The notes: generated by a model not told the origin, from the sequence alone. Positions 16,501 to 25,347 are shown, numbered from the stretch's first letter. The stretch is 64,000 bases of DNA from VAZQ01 sp035263865 (GCA_035263865.1 DATFQX010000422.1:1-64000); one strand, 5' to 3'. A program made the numbers and translations.

Positions 16501-17814
16501 ATGTCCTGGCAACTCGCCTCGCTGCTGCTTCTGGGTGGCTCGACCGCCCTTCTCTTGATTGGCATGCCGGTGGCCTTCTCTTTCATTGCGATCAATATCC
16601 TCGGGGCGATTTTGTTTCTCGGCGGCGACGCCGGCCTGAGCCAGATGCTCCGCAACAGCGCCGGAGCGGTGCTCAATTTCTCGCTGACGCCAATTCCGCT
16701 CTTCGTCCTGATGGGCGAGGTTCTCTTCCACACCGGGCTGGCGTTGAAGGTCATCGATGGAATCGAACGCCTCGTTCGGCAGGTTCCGGGGCGGCTCGCG
16801 GTGGTCGCGGTAGTCGCGGGCACGGTTTTCTCGGCGATCTCGGGCTCGACGATCGCGACGACTGCCATGCTGGGCTCGTTGATGCTGCCTGTCATGCTGG
16901 CGCGCGGATACAACCCGGTGATCGCGACGGGACCCATCATGGCGATCGGCGCGGTGGACATGTTGATTCCCCCTTCCGCCCTCACCGTGCTGCTTGGCAG
17001 CCTGTCCGGGATTTCGATTTCGAAGCTGCTGATTGGCGGCGTTGTTCCGGGCTTGATGCTCAGCGTTGCGTTCGTCGGCTACATCATCGTCCGCGCCAAA
17101 GCGAATCCCGCCCTGGCGCCGGCAACCCCTGTCGAGGAAAAATCGGGATGGGCGCGATACGAGCTGCTCGTGCTCTACGTGCTTCCGCTCGTCTCCATCT
17201 TCGTGGTGGTCATCGGCGCGATGTCGGGGGGCATCGCGACGCCGACAGAGTCCGCGGCGCTCGGCGCCCTTGCCACCATGGCGCTTGCCGCGGCTTATCG
17301 CTCGCTGCGTTTCGATGCACTGCTCAAGGCACTGCGGGGTACGGTTGGCATTTCGGCAATGATTCTCTTCATCATTCTCGGCGCTACGACCTTCTCGCAA
17401 ATTCTCAGCTTTTCGGGATCGACCGAAGGAATTGTTTCAAACATCCTGGGTGGCGGGCTGACACCGTTTGCCATCCTAGCCGGAATGATGCTGCTGTTGA
17501 TTTTTCTCGGCATTTTCGTCGACCAGGTCAGCATGATGCTCATCACGTTGCCGGTCTTCATGCCGATCGTTCAGCGCCTCGATATCGACCTGATCTGGTT
17601 TGGAGTTCTCTACCTGATCTGCATGCAGCTCGGCCTGTTGCTGCCGCCGCACGGACTCCTGCTGATGACGATGAAGGGTGTCGCTCCGAAGGAGGTCACG
17701 ATGGCGCATATTTTCCGCGCGGTTGTGCCCTATGTCGCGATGAGCCTCGTCCTGCTGGTGGTCATCATCATCTTTCCGGCGATCGCGACGTGGCTGCCGA
17801 ACGCGTTGGGCTGA
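16501..17814 (+). CDS. dctM: TRAP transporter large permease (DctM family)
   Basis: A 437-residue membrane protein of about 12 helices that carries out the Na+-driven substrate movement in TRAP transporters. Family motifs: GMPVAFSFIAINILGAILF near the start, VVAGTVFSAISGSTIATTAM (the re-entrant loop region), and IPPSALTVLLGSLSGISISKL. The ATG at 16501 follows a GGTGGG sequence; the in-frame ATG at 16435 lies inside dctQ and is rejected. Last gene of the three-gene TRAP operon. Confidence 0.92.
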   Translation: MSWQLASLLLLGGSTALLLIGMPVAFSFIAINILGAILFLGGDAGLSQMLRNSAGAVLNFSLTPIPLFVLMGEVLFHTGLALKVIDGIERLVRQVPGRLAVVAVVAGTVFSAISGSTIATTAMLGSLMLPVMLARGYNPVIATGPIMAIGAVDMLIPPSALTVLLGSLSGISISKLLIGGVVPGLMLSVAFVGYIIVRAKANPALAPATPVEEKSGWARYELLVLYVLPLVSIFVVVIGAMSGGIATPTESAALGALATMALAAAYRSLRFDALLKALRGTVGISAMILFIILGATTFSQILSFSGSTEGIVSNILGGGLTPFAILAGMMLLLIFLGIFVDQVSMMLITLPVFMPIVQRLDIDLIWFGVLYLICMQLGLLLPPHGLLLMTMKGVAPKEVTMAHIFRAVVPYVAMSLVLLVVIIIFPAIATWLPNALG

Positions 17815-17860
17815 CATCGGCGTCGGCAGAGCGAGGCGATCATGGCAAGGTCGCCGTCGG

Positions 17861-18954
17861 ATGAGCCTCTTGATTCTCGTCTTGGCCTTCTTGTTTGCGG
17901 TCATCGCGACCTGGGTGCCATCAATCTGTTTCATCGCGCGCGCGCCGCCAGCGGCCGTGCCGGGCTCGCTTGGCTCGCCACCGCCGGAATCACCACTGGT
18001 TGCGGCACCTGGGCCACGCATTTCATTGCCCTGCTCGCCTACGAGCCCGGTATCCCGGTTGCCTACAATGTCGGCCTGACCGCGCTCTCGTTGATGGCGG
18101 CGGCGGCAATCACCAGCATGGGCTTTGCAGTATCGCTCGCCGTGCCAGGGCGTTGGGCTGCGGTGGTGGGCGGCGTGGTGGTCGGTGCCGGCGTCGGCGC
18201 GATGCACTATACGGGCATGTGGGCGGTGGAGGTGCCGGGACGCATCACTTGGGATTTGCCGCTTGTCGCCTCGTCCGTCGGACTCGGGATGCTGTTCGGC
18301 GCGGCGGCGCTCGCGAGCGCCGTTCGCAGCGACGAGATCCGAACAACGCTATTCGCCGCGCTGTTGCTCACGCTGGCGATCGTCTCTCACCACTTCACCG
18401 CGATGGGGGCGGTGGAGATCCTGCCGGATCCTACGCGCGTCATCGATGCCTTCTCGCTCTCCCCGACAACGCTGGCGCTTGCGATCACCAATGCCGCGGT
18501 GGCGGTGCTGGGCATGAGCCTCGCCGGCGCGTTTGCCGATCGCCGCCTGCGCGAGAAGGACGCGCAGCTTACCACGGCGCTGAACAACATGGCGCAGGGC
18601 CTGGTGATGTTCGATTCGCAAAAGCGGCTGATCGTTCACAATTCGCGTTACATCGAAATGTATGGACTGTCGCCGGAAATCGGGAAGTCCGGATGCACGA
18701 AAAAAGATCTCCTTCGTCATCAGAAGGAAGTTGGGAATTTTTCCGAGCACGTGGATCAATATTGCTCGATGCTCGACGCTGCGATTGCCGAGGGCAAAAC
18801 CACCAGCACGATGGAGAGCACCGCGAACGGACGCACGATCCATACCGTGTCTAGGCCGATGGCGGACGGGGGATGGGTGACCACGCACGAGGACGTCACC
18901 GACAGGATCTCCGCGCAACGCGAGCGCGAGTGCACGATTTCAATAAGCTCTTGA
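17861..18954 (+). pseudogene. MHYT-PAS signalling protein, frameshifted near its start and cut at its 3' end
   Basis: Intact relatives are inner-membrane MHYT sensors with a PAS-7 domain and C-terminal GGDEF/EAL domains. The ATG at 17861 opens MSLLILVLAFLFAVIATWV, the first helix. The protein then continues as AINLFHRARAA only in another frame, so one base is missing near 17915. The MHYT-type motifs follow as THFIAL, MHYTGM and SHHFTAM, then a PAS-7 domain (NNMAQGLVMFDSQKR to THEDVTDR). The reading stops at 18954 with no output domain. A shorter 370-residue frame from 17842 avoids the frameshift but loses the first helix, so some product could still be made. Confidence 0.75.
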
Positions 18955-19270
18955 CCGCGCGTGGCCGGCTGCCCTACGCCGCCCGGCTCCGTCGGCCACG
19001 CTGGCGCAACGGCCAACCTTAAACTAACATTACATCTGGACCACTCAGCGGGGGCTGCTTGCCGAAGAGGTGGTAAAGCGCCTGCCATCTGTGAAAATGC
19101 TGTTTACGTCCGGCTACACTCAAAACGCCATCTTTCATCATGGCCGTCTCGATCCCGATATTATTCTGCTGCCAAAGCCATATCGGAAAGCGGATCTCGC
19201 CCGCATGGTTCGCTTGGCGCTGAGCAGCCCGCTCACACCTTCATTGAAGCGGCTGCTCGCGGCGGTTTGA
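18933..19270 (+). pseudogene. Hybrid histidine kinase remnant (H-box trace plus receiver-domain C-terminus)
   Basis: Overlapping the end of the PAS gene in another frame, 18933 onward reads HDFNKLLTA, the phosphoacceptor box of hybrid kinases. The kinase core is missing. From about 19055, EVVKRLPSVKMLFTSGYTQN then HHGRLDPDIILLPKPYRKAD is the last third of a receiver domain with its conserved Lys-Pro-Tyr. A large internal deletion joined these pieces to the PAS gene. Confidence 0.7.
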
Positions 19271-19310
19271 CGGACTTTTCCGCAACAGCTCTACGGCGCC
19301 GGATGCACCG

Positions 19311-19721
19311 TCACTGCGACAAGACTGCCGTCGCCTCGATCTCTAATCGCGCCTCGGGTTCAACGAGCCTGCTGACTTCGACTACAGCCATCGCCGGAAA
19401 GTGCCGGCCCATGATCTCGCGATAGGCCGCGCCGAGCGCTTCGAGATCGCCAAGATATTCGTCCATGTCTCGCACGTACCAGGTCAGCCGCACGATGTGC
19501 TGCGGCGAGGCGCCGGCTTGCGCCAGCACCGCGGCAATGTTGGCGAGCGCTTGCTTCGCCTGCGCGATGAATCCTTGCGCAAAGCGGCCGCGCTGGTCTT
19601 GGCCGATCATGCCGCCGACGAACACCATTTCGCCGCGCGCGCGGATGCCATAGGCGAAGCCGCGCGGTCGCGGCCAGCCCTCAGGCTGCAGCACGGTGTT
19701 GGGAGGCGGAGATTCGGGCAC
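19311..19721 (-). CDS. RidA family enamine/imine deaminase
   Basis: A 136-residue YjgF/YER057c/RidA protein, a trimeric enzyme fold that hydrolyses reactive enamines and imines to ketones plus ammonia. The catalytic arginine of deaminating members is kept in VSRLVEPEARLEIEATA (Arg118), with the paired glutamate Glu128. It is the most downstream member of a minus-strand set with an aryl-CoA ligase, acyl-CoA dehydrogenase and enoyl-CoA hydratase. In 2-aminobenzoate breakdown the dearomatised product carries a vinylogous amino group that must leave as ammonia, a plausible job for RidA here. The family is certain; that role is my inference. Confidence 0.9.
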   Translation of the reverse strand: MPESPPPNTVLQPEGWPRPRGFAYGIRARGEMVFVGGMIGQDQRGRFAQGFIAQAKQALANIAAVLAQAGASPQHIVRLTWYVRDMDEYLGDLEALGAAYREIMGRHFPAMAVVEVSRLVEPEARLEIEATAVLSQ

Positions 19722-19741
19722 GTTCGGTCTTGCTATGGCTC

Positions 19742-19893
19742 GTCATTGCCGGGCTCGACCCGGCAATCCATCCCTTCGCAAAAACTTTTTTGCGACGCAG
19801 ATGGACCACCCGAAATCGGGTGTACCCGATTTCGGGCGCTTCGGGTGCGCAAGTCGGGTAAACCCGACTTGCGTGGTCAAGCCCGCGGGTGAC
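19742..19893. repeat. Family A palindromic repeat (copy 2) carrying a nested double palindrome
   Basis: Outer arms TTGCCGGGCTCGACCCGGCAA and GGTCAAGCCCGCGGGTGAC match family A. The inside holds two hairpins: a 28-base palindrome CCCGAAATCGGGT-GT-mirror (19809-19836) and a 26-base CGCAAGTCGGGT-AA-mirror (19848-19873). The second shares its CGGGTAAACCCG core with the nested element at 9576-9603. Confidence 0.72.
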
Positions 19894-19933
19894 GGCAATA
19901 CGTGGGAGGAGAACAAATGGCTTGCCGCACGCA

Positions 19934-21574
19934 TCATGACGCAAGCTTATGCGAGGCGGTGTCGGCCGCCATGCGGCGAAGCTCGAAGCGCTGCAGCTTG
20001 CCGGTTTGCGTGCGTGGCAACTGCGTCACGTATTCGATGGTGCGCGGGTATTTGTAAGGCGCGATGGTTGCCTTGACGTGCTCCTGCAGCAGCTTGGTGG
20101 TTGCAGCATCCCCGCTATGGCCTCCCCGCAGCACGACATAGGCTTTGACGATTTGTCCTCGTTCTTCGTCCGGCGCACCCACCACGCCGCATTCGGCAAC
20201 CGCCGGATGCTCGAGCAGTGCAGCCTCTACTTCGGGACCGGCGATGTTGTAGCCGGCAGAGACGATCATGTCGTCGGAGCGTGCCTGGTACCAGAAGTAG
20301 CCGTCCGCATCCATGAGATAGGTGTCACCGGTGACGTTCCAGCCGTTCTGCACATATTGGCGCTGACGCTTGTCGGCGAGATAGCGGCATCCGGTCGGCC
20401 CGCGCACGGCGAGGCGGCCAATCCTGTTGGGCGGGAGCTCCTTGCCCTCGGCATCGACCACGCGCGCCTCGTAGCCGGGCACAGGCTTGCCAGTCGCGCC
20501 TGGGCGGATCTCCTCCTCGGGAGAGCCGATGAAGATGTGCAGCATCTCGGTCGCGCCGATGCCGTCGAGGATCTTGATGCCGGTGGCGGCGAGCCAGGCG
20601 TCGAACGTTGCCTTCGGCAGGGCTTCGCCAGCCGAGACGCATTTGCGCAGCGAGGAAACGTCATGCTCGCGAAGCTTTGCCAGCATCGCGCGATAAGCCG
20701 TCGGCGCGGTGAAGGCGATCGTCGCGCGGAGTTTCTCGATCGCGGCGAGCAAATCGTCCGGGGACGCCTTCTCGATGAGGACCGAAGCGGCGCCCACGCG
20801 CAGCGGAAACAAGACGAGGCCGCCGAGCCCGAAGGTGAAGGCGAGCGGCGGCGACCCAATGAAGCGGTCCGCTGCCTCGGCGCGCAACACGTGCCGGCCG
20901 TAGCTGTCGCAGGTCGCAAGAATGTCGCGATGGAAATGCATGGTGCCCTTGGGCTCGCCGGTCGTGCCCGAAGTGAAAGCGATGAGACAGACATCGTCGC
21001 TCGCCGTGTCGCACGGCACGAAGCTCTCATATCCCGGCGTTGCCATTAACGTTTCCAGCGCGTCGGCCCCGCCCCCGCCCCAATAGATCACACGCTCGAG
21101 ATCGGGCGCGAGAGCGCGGGCTTTCTCCATCTCGTCGGCCAGCCGGTGATCGCATAAAGCGAGATGGATCTTGGCCTTGCCGATCGGATAGGCGATCTCC
21201 TTCGCGCGCAAGAGCGGCATGGTCGCGACCACGATCCCGCCGGCTTTAATGACCGCGAGATAGGCGGCGACCATCATCGGGTTGTTGGGTCCGCGCAGCA
21301 GCACGCGATGGCCGGGCAACGCGCCAAGCACGCGCGTGAGTGCATTGGCGACGCGATGCACCCGCTGCGCGAGTTGCGCGTAGCTCAAGGTCTCGTTCGG
21401 CGCGATCAGGCAGGGTGCATCGCCGTGGCCCGCTGCAATCCAGCGGTCGAGCAATTCAACCGCGCAGTTCATGCGATCGGGATAATTCAATTCCGGCAGC
21501 TCGAAGCGGAATTCCGGCCATTGCGCGCGCGGCGGCAGGTTATCGCGCGCGAAGGTATCGACTTGCGCGGTCAT
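19934..21574 (-). CDS. Benzoate-CoA ligase family protein, probable 2-aminobenzoate-CoA ligase
   Basis: 546 residues, acyl-adenylate-forming superfamily. The P-loop motif is FTSGTTGEPKGTMHFH, the adenine motif is DGIGATEMLHIF, the hinge region is GDTYLMDADGYFWYQARSDD, and the catalytic lysine near the C-terminus is in RTQTGKLQRFELR. The enzyme activates an aromatic acid to its CoA thioester using ATP. It resembles the benzoate/2-aminobenzoate ligase branch. The divergent 2-aminobenzoyl-CoA monooxygenase/reductase-like gene at 25378 makes anthranilate the best guess; benzoate or salicylate are alternatives. It lies with acyl-CoA dehydrogenase, enoyl-CoA hydratase, MarR and SDR genes on the same strand, separated by family B repeats. 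Confidence 0.88.
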   Translation of the reverse strand: MTAQVDTFARDNLPPRAQWPEFRFELPELNYPDRMNCAVELLDRWIAAGHGDAPCLIAPNETLSYAQLAQRVHRVANALTRVLGALPGHRVLLRGPNNPMMVAAYLAVIKAGGIVVATMPLLRAKEIAYPIGKAKIHLALCDHRLADEMEKARALAPDLERVIYWGGGGADALETLMATPGYESFVPCDTASDDVCLIAFTSGTTGEPKGTMHFHRDILATCDSYGRHVLRAEAADRFIGSPPLAFTFGLGGLVLFPLRVGAASVLIEKASPDDLLAAIEKLRATIAFTAPTAYRAMLAKLREHDVSSLRKCVSAGEALPKATFDAWLAATGIKILDGIGATEMLHIFIGSPEEEIRPGATGKPVPGYEARVVDAEGKELPPNRIGRLAVRGPTGCRYLADKRQRQYVQNGWNVTGDTYLMDADGYFWYQARSDDMIVSAGYNIAGPEVEAALLEHPAVAECGVVGAPDEERGQIVKAYVVLRGGHSGDAATTKLLQEHVKATIAPYKYPRTIEYVTQLPRTQTGKLQRFELRRMAADTASHKLAS

Positions 21575-21600
21575 TGCTGTCGCTCCTCGTGCAATAAACT

Positions 21601-21675
21601 CCGTTCATTCCCGCGCAAGCGGGAACTCAGGGGCCGCACTCGCGTCTCTGAGTCCCCGCTTCCGCGGGGACCAAT
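21601..21675. repeat. Intergenic palindromic repeat, family B copy 2
   Basis: CCGTTCATTCCCGCGCAAGCGGGAACTCAG pairs with a CTGAGTCCCCGCTTCCGCGGGGACCAATGG-like second arm. It lies between the acyl-CoA dehydrogenase and ligase genes. Confidence 0.7.
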
Positions 21676-21703
21676 GGAACAAACTGCGAAGCCGCGCATC
21701 GTC

Positions 21704-22894
21704 TCACTCCGCCGCCAACGCCGACTTTCCCGCCCGATTCTTCAACAGCTCGCGCGCAATCACCACCTTTTGCACTTCGGTCGCGCCTTCATAGATGCGC
21801 AACGCGCGGATCTCGCGGTAAAGCTCTTCGACCTTGACGCCCTTGGTGACACCAAAGCCGCCGTGCAGTTGCACGGCGCGATCGATCACGCGCTGCGCCG
21901 CCTCGGTCGCGAACATTTTTGCTGTCGCCGCCTCCCGCGTAACGCGCGCGGCGCCCTGATCCTTGATCCAGGCCGCGCGATAGACCAGAAGGGCCGATGC
22001 GTCGACCTCGCTGGCGCTGTCGGCGATCGCGCCTTGCGTGAGCTGTAGCTCGGCGAGCGGCGCGCCGAAGAGCTTGCGGCTTGCAGCGCGCTCAACGGTT
22101 TCATGCAATGCGCGCCGGGCAAAACCGAGCGCGGCGGCGCCCACGGTGGAACGGAAGACGTCGAGCGTCGCCATCGCGACCTTGAATCCGTCACCCGGGG
22201 CGCCCAAGCGGTTGCCGACCGGCACGCGCACGCCTTCGAACCGTAACGTCGCGAGCGGGTGGGGTGCGATGACCTCGATGCGCTCAGCCACGCTCAATCC
22301 GGGACTCTCGGCATCGACGACGAACGCGGAGAGCCCTTTGGCGCCGGGTCCTTCCCCGGTGCGCGCGAACACGACGTAGTGATCGGCAATGCCGCCGTTG
22401 GAAATCCAGGTTTTGCAGCCGTCGATGCGCAGATGCGAGGCTCCGTCCGATTTCGCCGTGGCCGCGAGCGCGGCAACATCCGACCCCGCCTCCGGCTCGG
22501 AGAGCGCGAAGGCGGCAATGGCGCGGCCGTCGCGCACCGGCGGCAGATAGCGCGCCTTGAGCACCGCCGAGCCGAACAGCGAGATCGAGGCCGAGCCCAA
22601 ACCCTGCATGGCGAATGCGAAGTCGGACAATCCATCGCGGAAGGCCAAAATCTCGCGTGCGAGACACAGCGTGCGCACATCGAGCTTGTCATAAAGGCCA
22701 CCATGCTCTGCCGGCACGACGGCCTTCAGGAAGCCCCCCTCGCCGAGCGCTTTCACCCGCGCGCGGCAGGCCGCATCAACATCGTCATGGGGCAATGCAG
22801 GAAGCGTCGTGTCCGCGAAATGCACAAGCGCCGCGGCAAAGCGGCGATGGCGCTCATCGAAGAATGGCCAGGTCAGCGTTTCCTCGAGGCTCAC
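21704..22894 (-). CDS. Acyl-CoA dehydrogenase family protein
   Basis: 396 residues, a normal length. The FAD-binding and substrate motifs are seen as FALSEPEAGSDVAALAATA (about 130-150), CKTWISNGGIADHYVVFART and the C-terminal QLHGGFGVTKGVKVEELYRE. RIYEGATEVQKVVIARELL carries the usual base glutamate region of this family. It should insert a double bond next to a CoA thioester in the beta-oxidation-like steps after ring reduction and deamination. Located in the minus-strand aromatic-CoA block. Confidence 0.92.
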   Translation of the reverse strand: MSLEETLTWPFFDERHRRFAAALVHFADTTLPALPHDDVDAACRARVKALGEGGFLKAVVPAEHGGLYDKLDVRTLCLAREILAFRDGLSDFAFAMQGLGSASISLFGSAVLKARYLPPVRDGRAIAAFALSEPEAGSDVAALAATAKSDGASHLRIDGCKTWISNGGIADHYVVFARTGEGPGAKGLSAFVVDAESPGLSVAERIEVIAPHPLATLRFEGVRVPVGNRLGAPGDGFKVAMATLDVFRSTVGAAALGFARRALHETVERAASRKLFGAPLAELQLTQGAIADSASEVDASALLVYRAAWIKDQGAARVTREAATAKMFATEAAQRVIDRAVQLHGGFGVTKGVKVEELYREIRALRIYEGATEVQKVVIARELLKNRAGKSALAAE

Positions 22895-22935
22895 GCGGCG
22901 CTCCCTAAAAACGAGACGAAGCCTTGCAACCCACT

Positions 22936-23049
22936 GCGTTCATTCCCGCGAAAGCGGGACCACAGGGGCCTCAGTCCGTAGCTCTGGGTCCCGGCAACGG
23001 GGTCCCCGCGACGCAAGCGGCGCGGGGTGCCCCTCGCGGGGACGAACGG
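22936..23049. repeat. Intergenic palindromic repeat, family B copy 3 (expanded)
   Basis: Starts GCGTTCATTCCCGCGAAAGCGGGA and ends GGGGACGAACG. The middle contains an additional CCCCGCGACGCAAGCGGCGCGGGG hairpin, which makes this copy longer (114 bases) than copies 1 and 2. Confidence 0.7.
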
Positions 23050-23086
23050 ACCTTGGTGGCTGCGCTGAAGTGCACAAAGGCCCATC

Positions 23087-23920
23087 TCAATTGCCCTCGA
23101 AGACTGGCTTCTGCTTGGCGGCAAAGGCGCGGAACGCACGCGCGAAATCCTGCGTCTCCATGCATAACGCCTGCGCGACTGCTTCGGCCTCAATCGCGCT
23201 CTCGACCGACATCGCCCATTCCATATCGAGCATGCGCTTGGTCATGGCATTGGCGAAAGTGGGTCCGGCGGCCAGTTCGGCGGCGAGCTGCTGCGCCTGC
23301 GCCAAGAGCGTATCGGGGGTGGCGAGCCGGTTGAAGAAGCCCCAGCGTTCCGCCTCCTCGCCGCCGAGTACCCGGCCGGTATAGAGAAGCTCCGCCGCGC
23401 GGCCCGCGCCGATGATCCGCGGCAGGATCGCACAAGCGCCCATGTCGCAGCCGGCGAGCCCCACGCGGTTGAAGAGAAATGCGACCTTGGCGCCGGGCGT
23501 TCCAAGGCGCAGATCGCAGGCCATGGCCAAGATCGCACCCGCGCCGGCGCACACCCCATCGACCGCGGCGATGATCGGTTGCGGGCACGCGCGCATCGCC
23601 TTGACTACCTCCCCGGTCATGCGCGTGAAATCGAGGAGCTCTCGCGCCTCCATCTCCACGAGCGGCTTGATGATCTCGAACACGTCGCCGCCCGAGCAAA
23701 AATTGCCCGCGGCCCCAGTGACGACGAACGCCTTGACGGCTTTCTCCTTGGCCGCTGCGCGGAAGAGGTCGGCGATCTCCGCGTAACTTTCGAAAGTGAG
23801 CGGGTTCTTCTTGTCGGGCCGGTCCAGCGTGACGGTGGCGACCTTGCCGTCGACCGCAAGCCGAATATGGCGCGCCTTGTAGGCCGCGAGCGGCAAGGTG
23901 ACCGCATTGGCTGCACTCAT
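23087..23920 (-). CDS. Enoyl-CoA hydratase/isomerase family protein
   Basis: 277 residues of the crotonase fold. The CoA-pocket and oxyanion motifs are FCSGGDVFEIIKP (about residue 73-86) and GVCAGAGAILAMACDLRLG (about 120-138), followed by FLFNRVGLAGCDMGACAILP. Homologues in aromatic-CoA pathways hydrate or open the alicyclic ring. Its ATG (23918-23920) overlaps the stop codon of the MarR gene in an ATGA arrangement, showing translational coupling within one operon. Confidence 0.9.
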   Translation of the reverse strand: MSAANAVTLPLAAYKARHIRLAVDGKVATVTLDRPDKKNPLTFESYAEIADLFRAAAKEKAVKAFVVTGAAGNFCSGGDVFEIIKPLVEMEARELLDFTRMTGEVVKAMRACPQPIIAAVDGVCAGAGAILAMACDLRLGTPGAKVAFLFNRVGLAGCDMGACAILPRIIGAGRAAELLYTGRVLGGEEAERWGFFNRLATPDTLLAQAQQLAAELAAGPTFANAMTKRMLDMEWAMSVESAIEAEAVAQALCMETQDFARAFRAFAAKQKPVFEGN

Positions 23921-24429
23921 CGCGCCCCTCCATTGCAGATCGCCTTGCGCGCCGACGCTTTGGTCTTGGCTAGAAGCTGCATGAGCGTGTCAATTTCGTC
24001 AGTGGATAAGTCGGCGAGCATGTCTGCGATCCAGTCGCCGTTTGCGCGCGCTATCGCGCGGAAAAAACGGCGTCCCTCGGCAGTCAGACTCACGAGCTGG
24101 GCGCGGCGATCATTGGGGGAGGGCCGGCGGCTGATCAGGCCTTGCTCGAGGAGCCGATCGACCAGGCCGGTGACATTGCCGTTCGACACCATCATGCGCT
24201 GCGACAGCTCACCCAATGTCATCGCCTTCGGGGCGCGGTAGAGCTGCGACATCAGATCGAAGCGGGGCAATGTGACGTCGAAATTGTCGCGCAGGCGCCG
24301 GCGGACCTCGCCCTCGATCACCTCCTTGCAAGCGAAGAGCCGCAGCCACAGCCGCAATTCGTCCTTGTGATCGTGGGGCCGTTCGGCAACCTTGGTCTCC
24401 GCGTCGAGCGGCAACGCGCGTTCGTCCAT
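23917..24429 (-). CDS. MarR family transcriptional regulator
   Basis: 170 residues. The winged-helix domain covers about 50-140: FDLMSQLYRAPKAMTLGELS, MMVSNGNVTGLVDRLLEQ (recognition helix) and RRPSPNDRRAQLVSLTAEG (wing). The start is the ATG at 24429, which overlaps the SDR stop codon (ATGA); a longer upstream frame is a shadow of the SDR gene. Regulators of this type in aromatic-CoA clusters are usually repressors released by the CoA thioester. Likely operator sites lie 0.8 kb upstream at the shared promoter (25192-25255). Confidence 0.93.
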   Translation of the reverse strand: MDERALPLDAETKVAERPHDHKDELRLWLRLFACKEVIEGEVRRRLRDNFDVTLPRFDLMSQLYRAPKAMTLGELSQRMMVSNGNVTGLVDRLLEQGLISRRPSPNDRRAQLVSLTAEGRRFFRAIARANGDWIADMLADLSTDEIDTLMQLLAKTKASARKAICNGGAR

Positions 24430-25187
24430 CACATCTCCCCTCCTGCAACCGCGAGCGTGGTGCCGGTGACGGCCGCGGCTTCCGGCGAGCAGAGGTAAAG
24501 CACGGCGGCGGCGACCTCTTCCGGTCTGATCAGCCGGTCGATCGGCGCGTCCCGCCGGTATTCGGCGAGCACCTCGGCTTGCGAGCGGCCGGTTTTGGCG
24601 GCGACGCGCGTCGCGTTCTCGCGCAGGAGATCGGTGTCGGTGTAGCCCGGGCAGACCGCATTCACGGTGACGCCGGACTTTGCGGTCTCGGCGGCGAGCG
24701 CACGCGTCAAGCCGACGAGCGCGTGTTTCGCCGCGCAATACGCGCTGACATAGGCATAGCCCCTGAGTCCCGCGGTCGAGGCAATGTTGACGATCCGGCC
24801 GAAGCCGCGCGCGATCATGCCCGGCAATACCGCCTGCGTTGCATAGACCGCGCCCATCACGTGCACGTCCCACATGCTGCGGAACACCGATGCATCGGCC
24901 TTGCTGAAGGGCCCGCTCGCGACCGAACCCGCGTTGTTGATGAGGATGGCAACGGGGCCGTGCGCCGCGGCGGCGGCGCTGACCTGCCGGTTGAGTGTGG
25001 CCGCGTCGGTGACATCGGCGACGGTGAAGCCGGTTGCCGCGCCGGCGCTCACCGCCGCGCGCAGCGGCGCTTCGCTGCGCCCGAGCACGGTCACCGTGGC
25101 ACCGGCGCGGGCGAGCGCGGCGGCGACCGCGCGGCCGATGCCGCGCCCGCCGCCGGTGACGAAGGCATGCTGGCCGGAAAGATGCAC
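24429..25187 (-). CDS. SDR family oxidoreductase (3-hydroxyacyl-CoA dehydrogenase-like)
   Basis: A 252-residue classical short-chain dehydrogenase. The NAD(P) motif is TGGGRGIG (residues 11-18), the NNAG motif follows near residue 87, and the catalytic Ser-Tyr-Lys set is in NIASTAGLRGYAYVSAYCAAK. First gene of the SDR-MarR-hydratase operon, with the presumed operator immediately before its start. In this setting it probably oxidises a hydroxyacyl-CoA or alicyclic alcohol intermediate. Substrate unproven. Confidence 0.92.
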   Translation of the reverse strand: MHLSGQHAFVTGGGRGIGRAVAAALARAGATVTVLGRSEAPLRAAVSAGAATGFTVADVTDAATLNRQVSAAAAAHGPVAILINNAGSVASGPFSKADASVFRSMWDVHVMGAVYATQAVLPGMIARGFGRIVNIASTAGLRGYAYVSAYCAAKHALVGLTRALAAETAKSGVTVNAVCPGYTDTDLLRENATRVAAKTGRSQAEVLAEYRRDAPIDRLIRPEEVAAAVLYLCSPEAAAVTGTTLAVAGGEM

Positions 25188-25191
25188 AGTC

Positions 25192-25255
25192 TTACTTTAA
25201 GCTTAAAATTTTTAGGCTTCAAGCTTGCCGACCAGATATTTTATGCTTAAAGTAA
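25192..25255. promoter_or_regulatory. Divergent promoter region with inverted-repeat operator, probably for the MarR regulator
   Basis: TTACTTTAAGC (25192-25202) and its exact inverse complement GCTTAAAGTAA (25245-25255) flank an AT-rich centre. The left arm also lies in a perfect 12-bp palindrome TTTAAGCTTAAA (25196-25207) that starts 9 bases before the SDR start codon. The sites lie between the divergent SDR-MarR-hydratase operon and the monooxygenase gene, the expected place for MarR control of both. Confidence 0.6.
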
Positions 25256-25271
25256 TTGCGACCCCGGGTGC

Positions 25272-25347
25272 GTCATGGCCGGGCTTGACCCGGCCATCCA
25301 TCTTCTCGCGAAAAGATGGATGTGCGGGCAGGCCCGCGCAAGACGCC
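25272..25347. repeat. Intergenic palindromic repeat, family A copy 3
   Basis: GTCATGGCCGGGCTTGACCCGGCCATCCATC followed by a TTCTCGCGAAAAGATGGATG loop and a decayed right arm GCGGGCAGGCCCGC. It lies between the operator and the monooxygenase start. Confidence 0.65.

Noticed and set aside
16387..17400. 337-codon minus-strand frame opposite dctM
   Set aside because: Extremely rich in Arg, His, Asn and Asp, as expected opposite a hydrophobic membrane protein.
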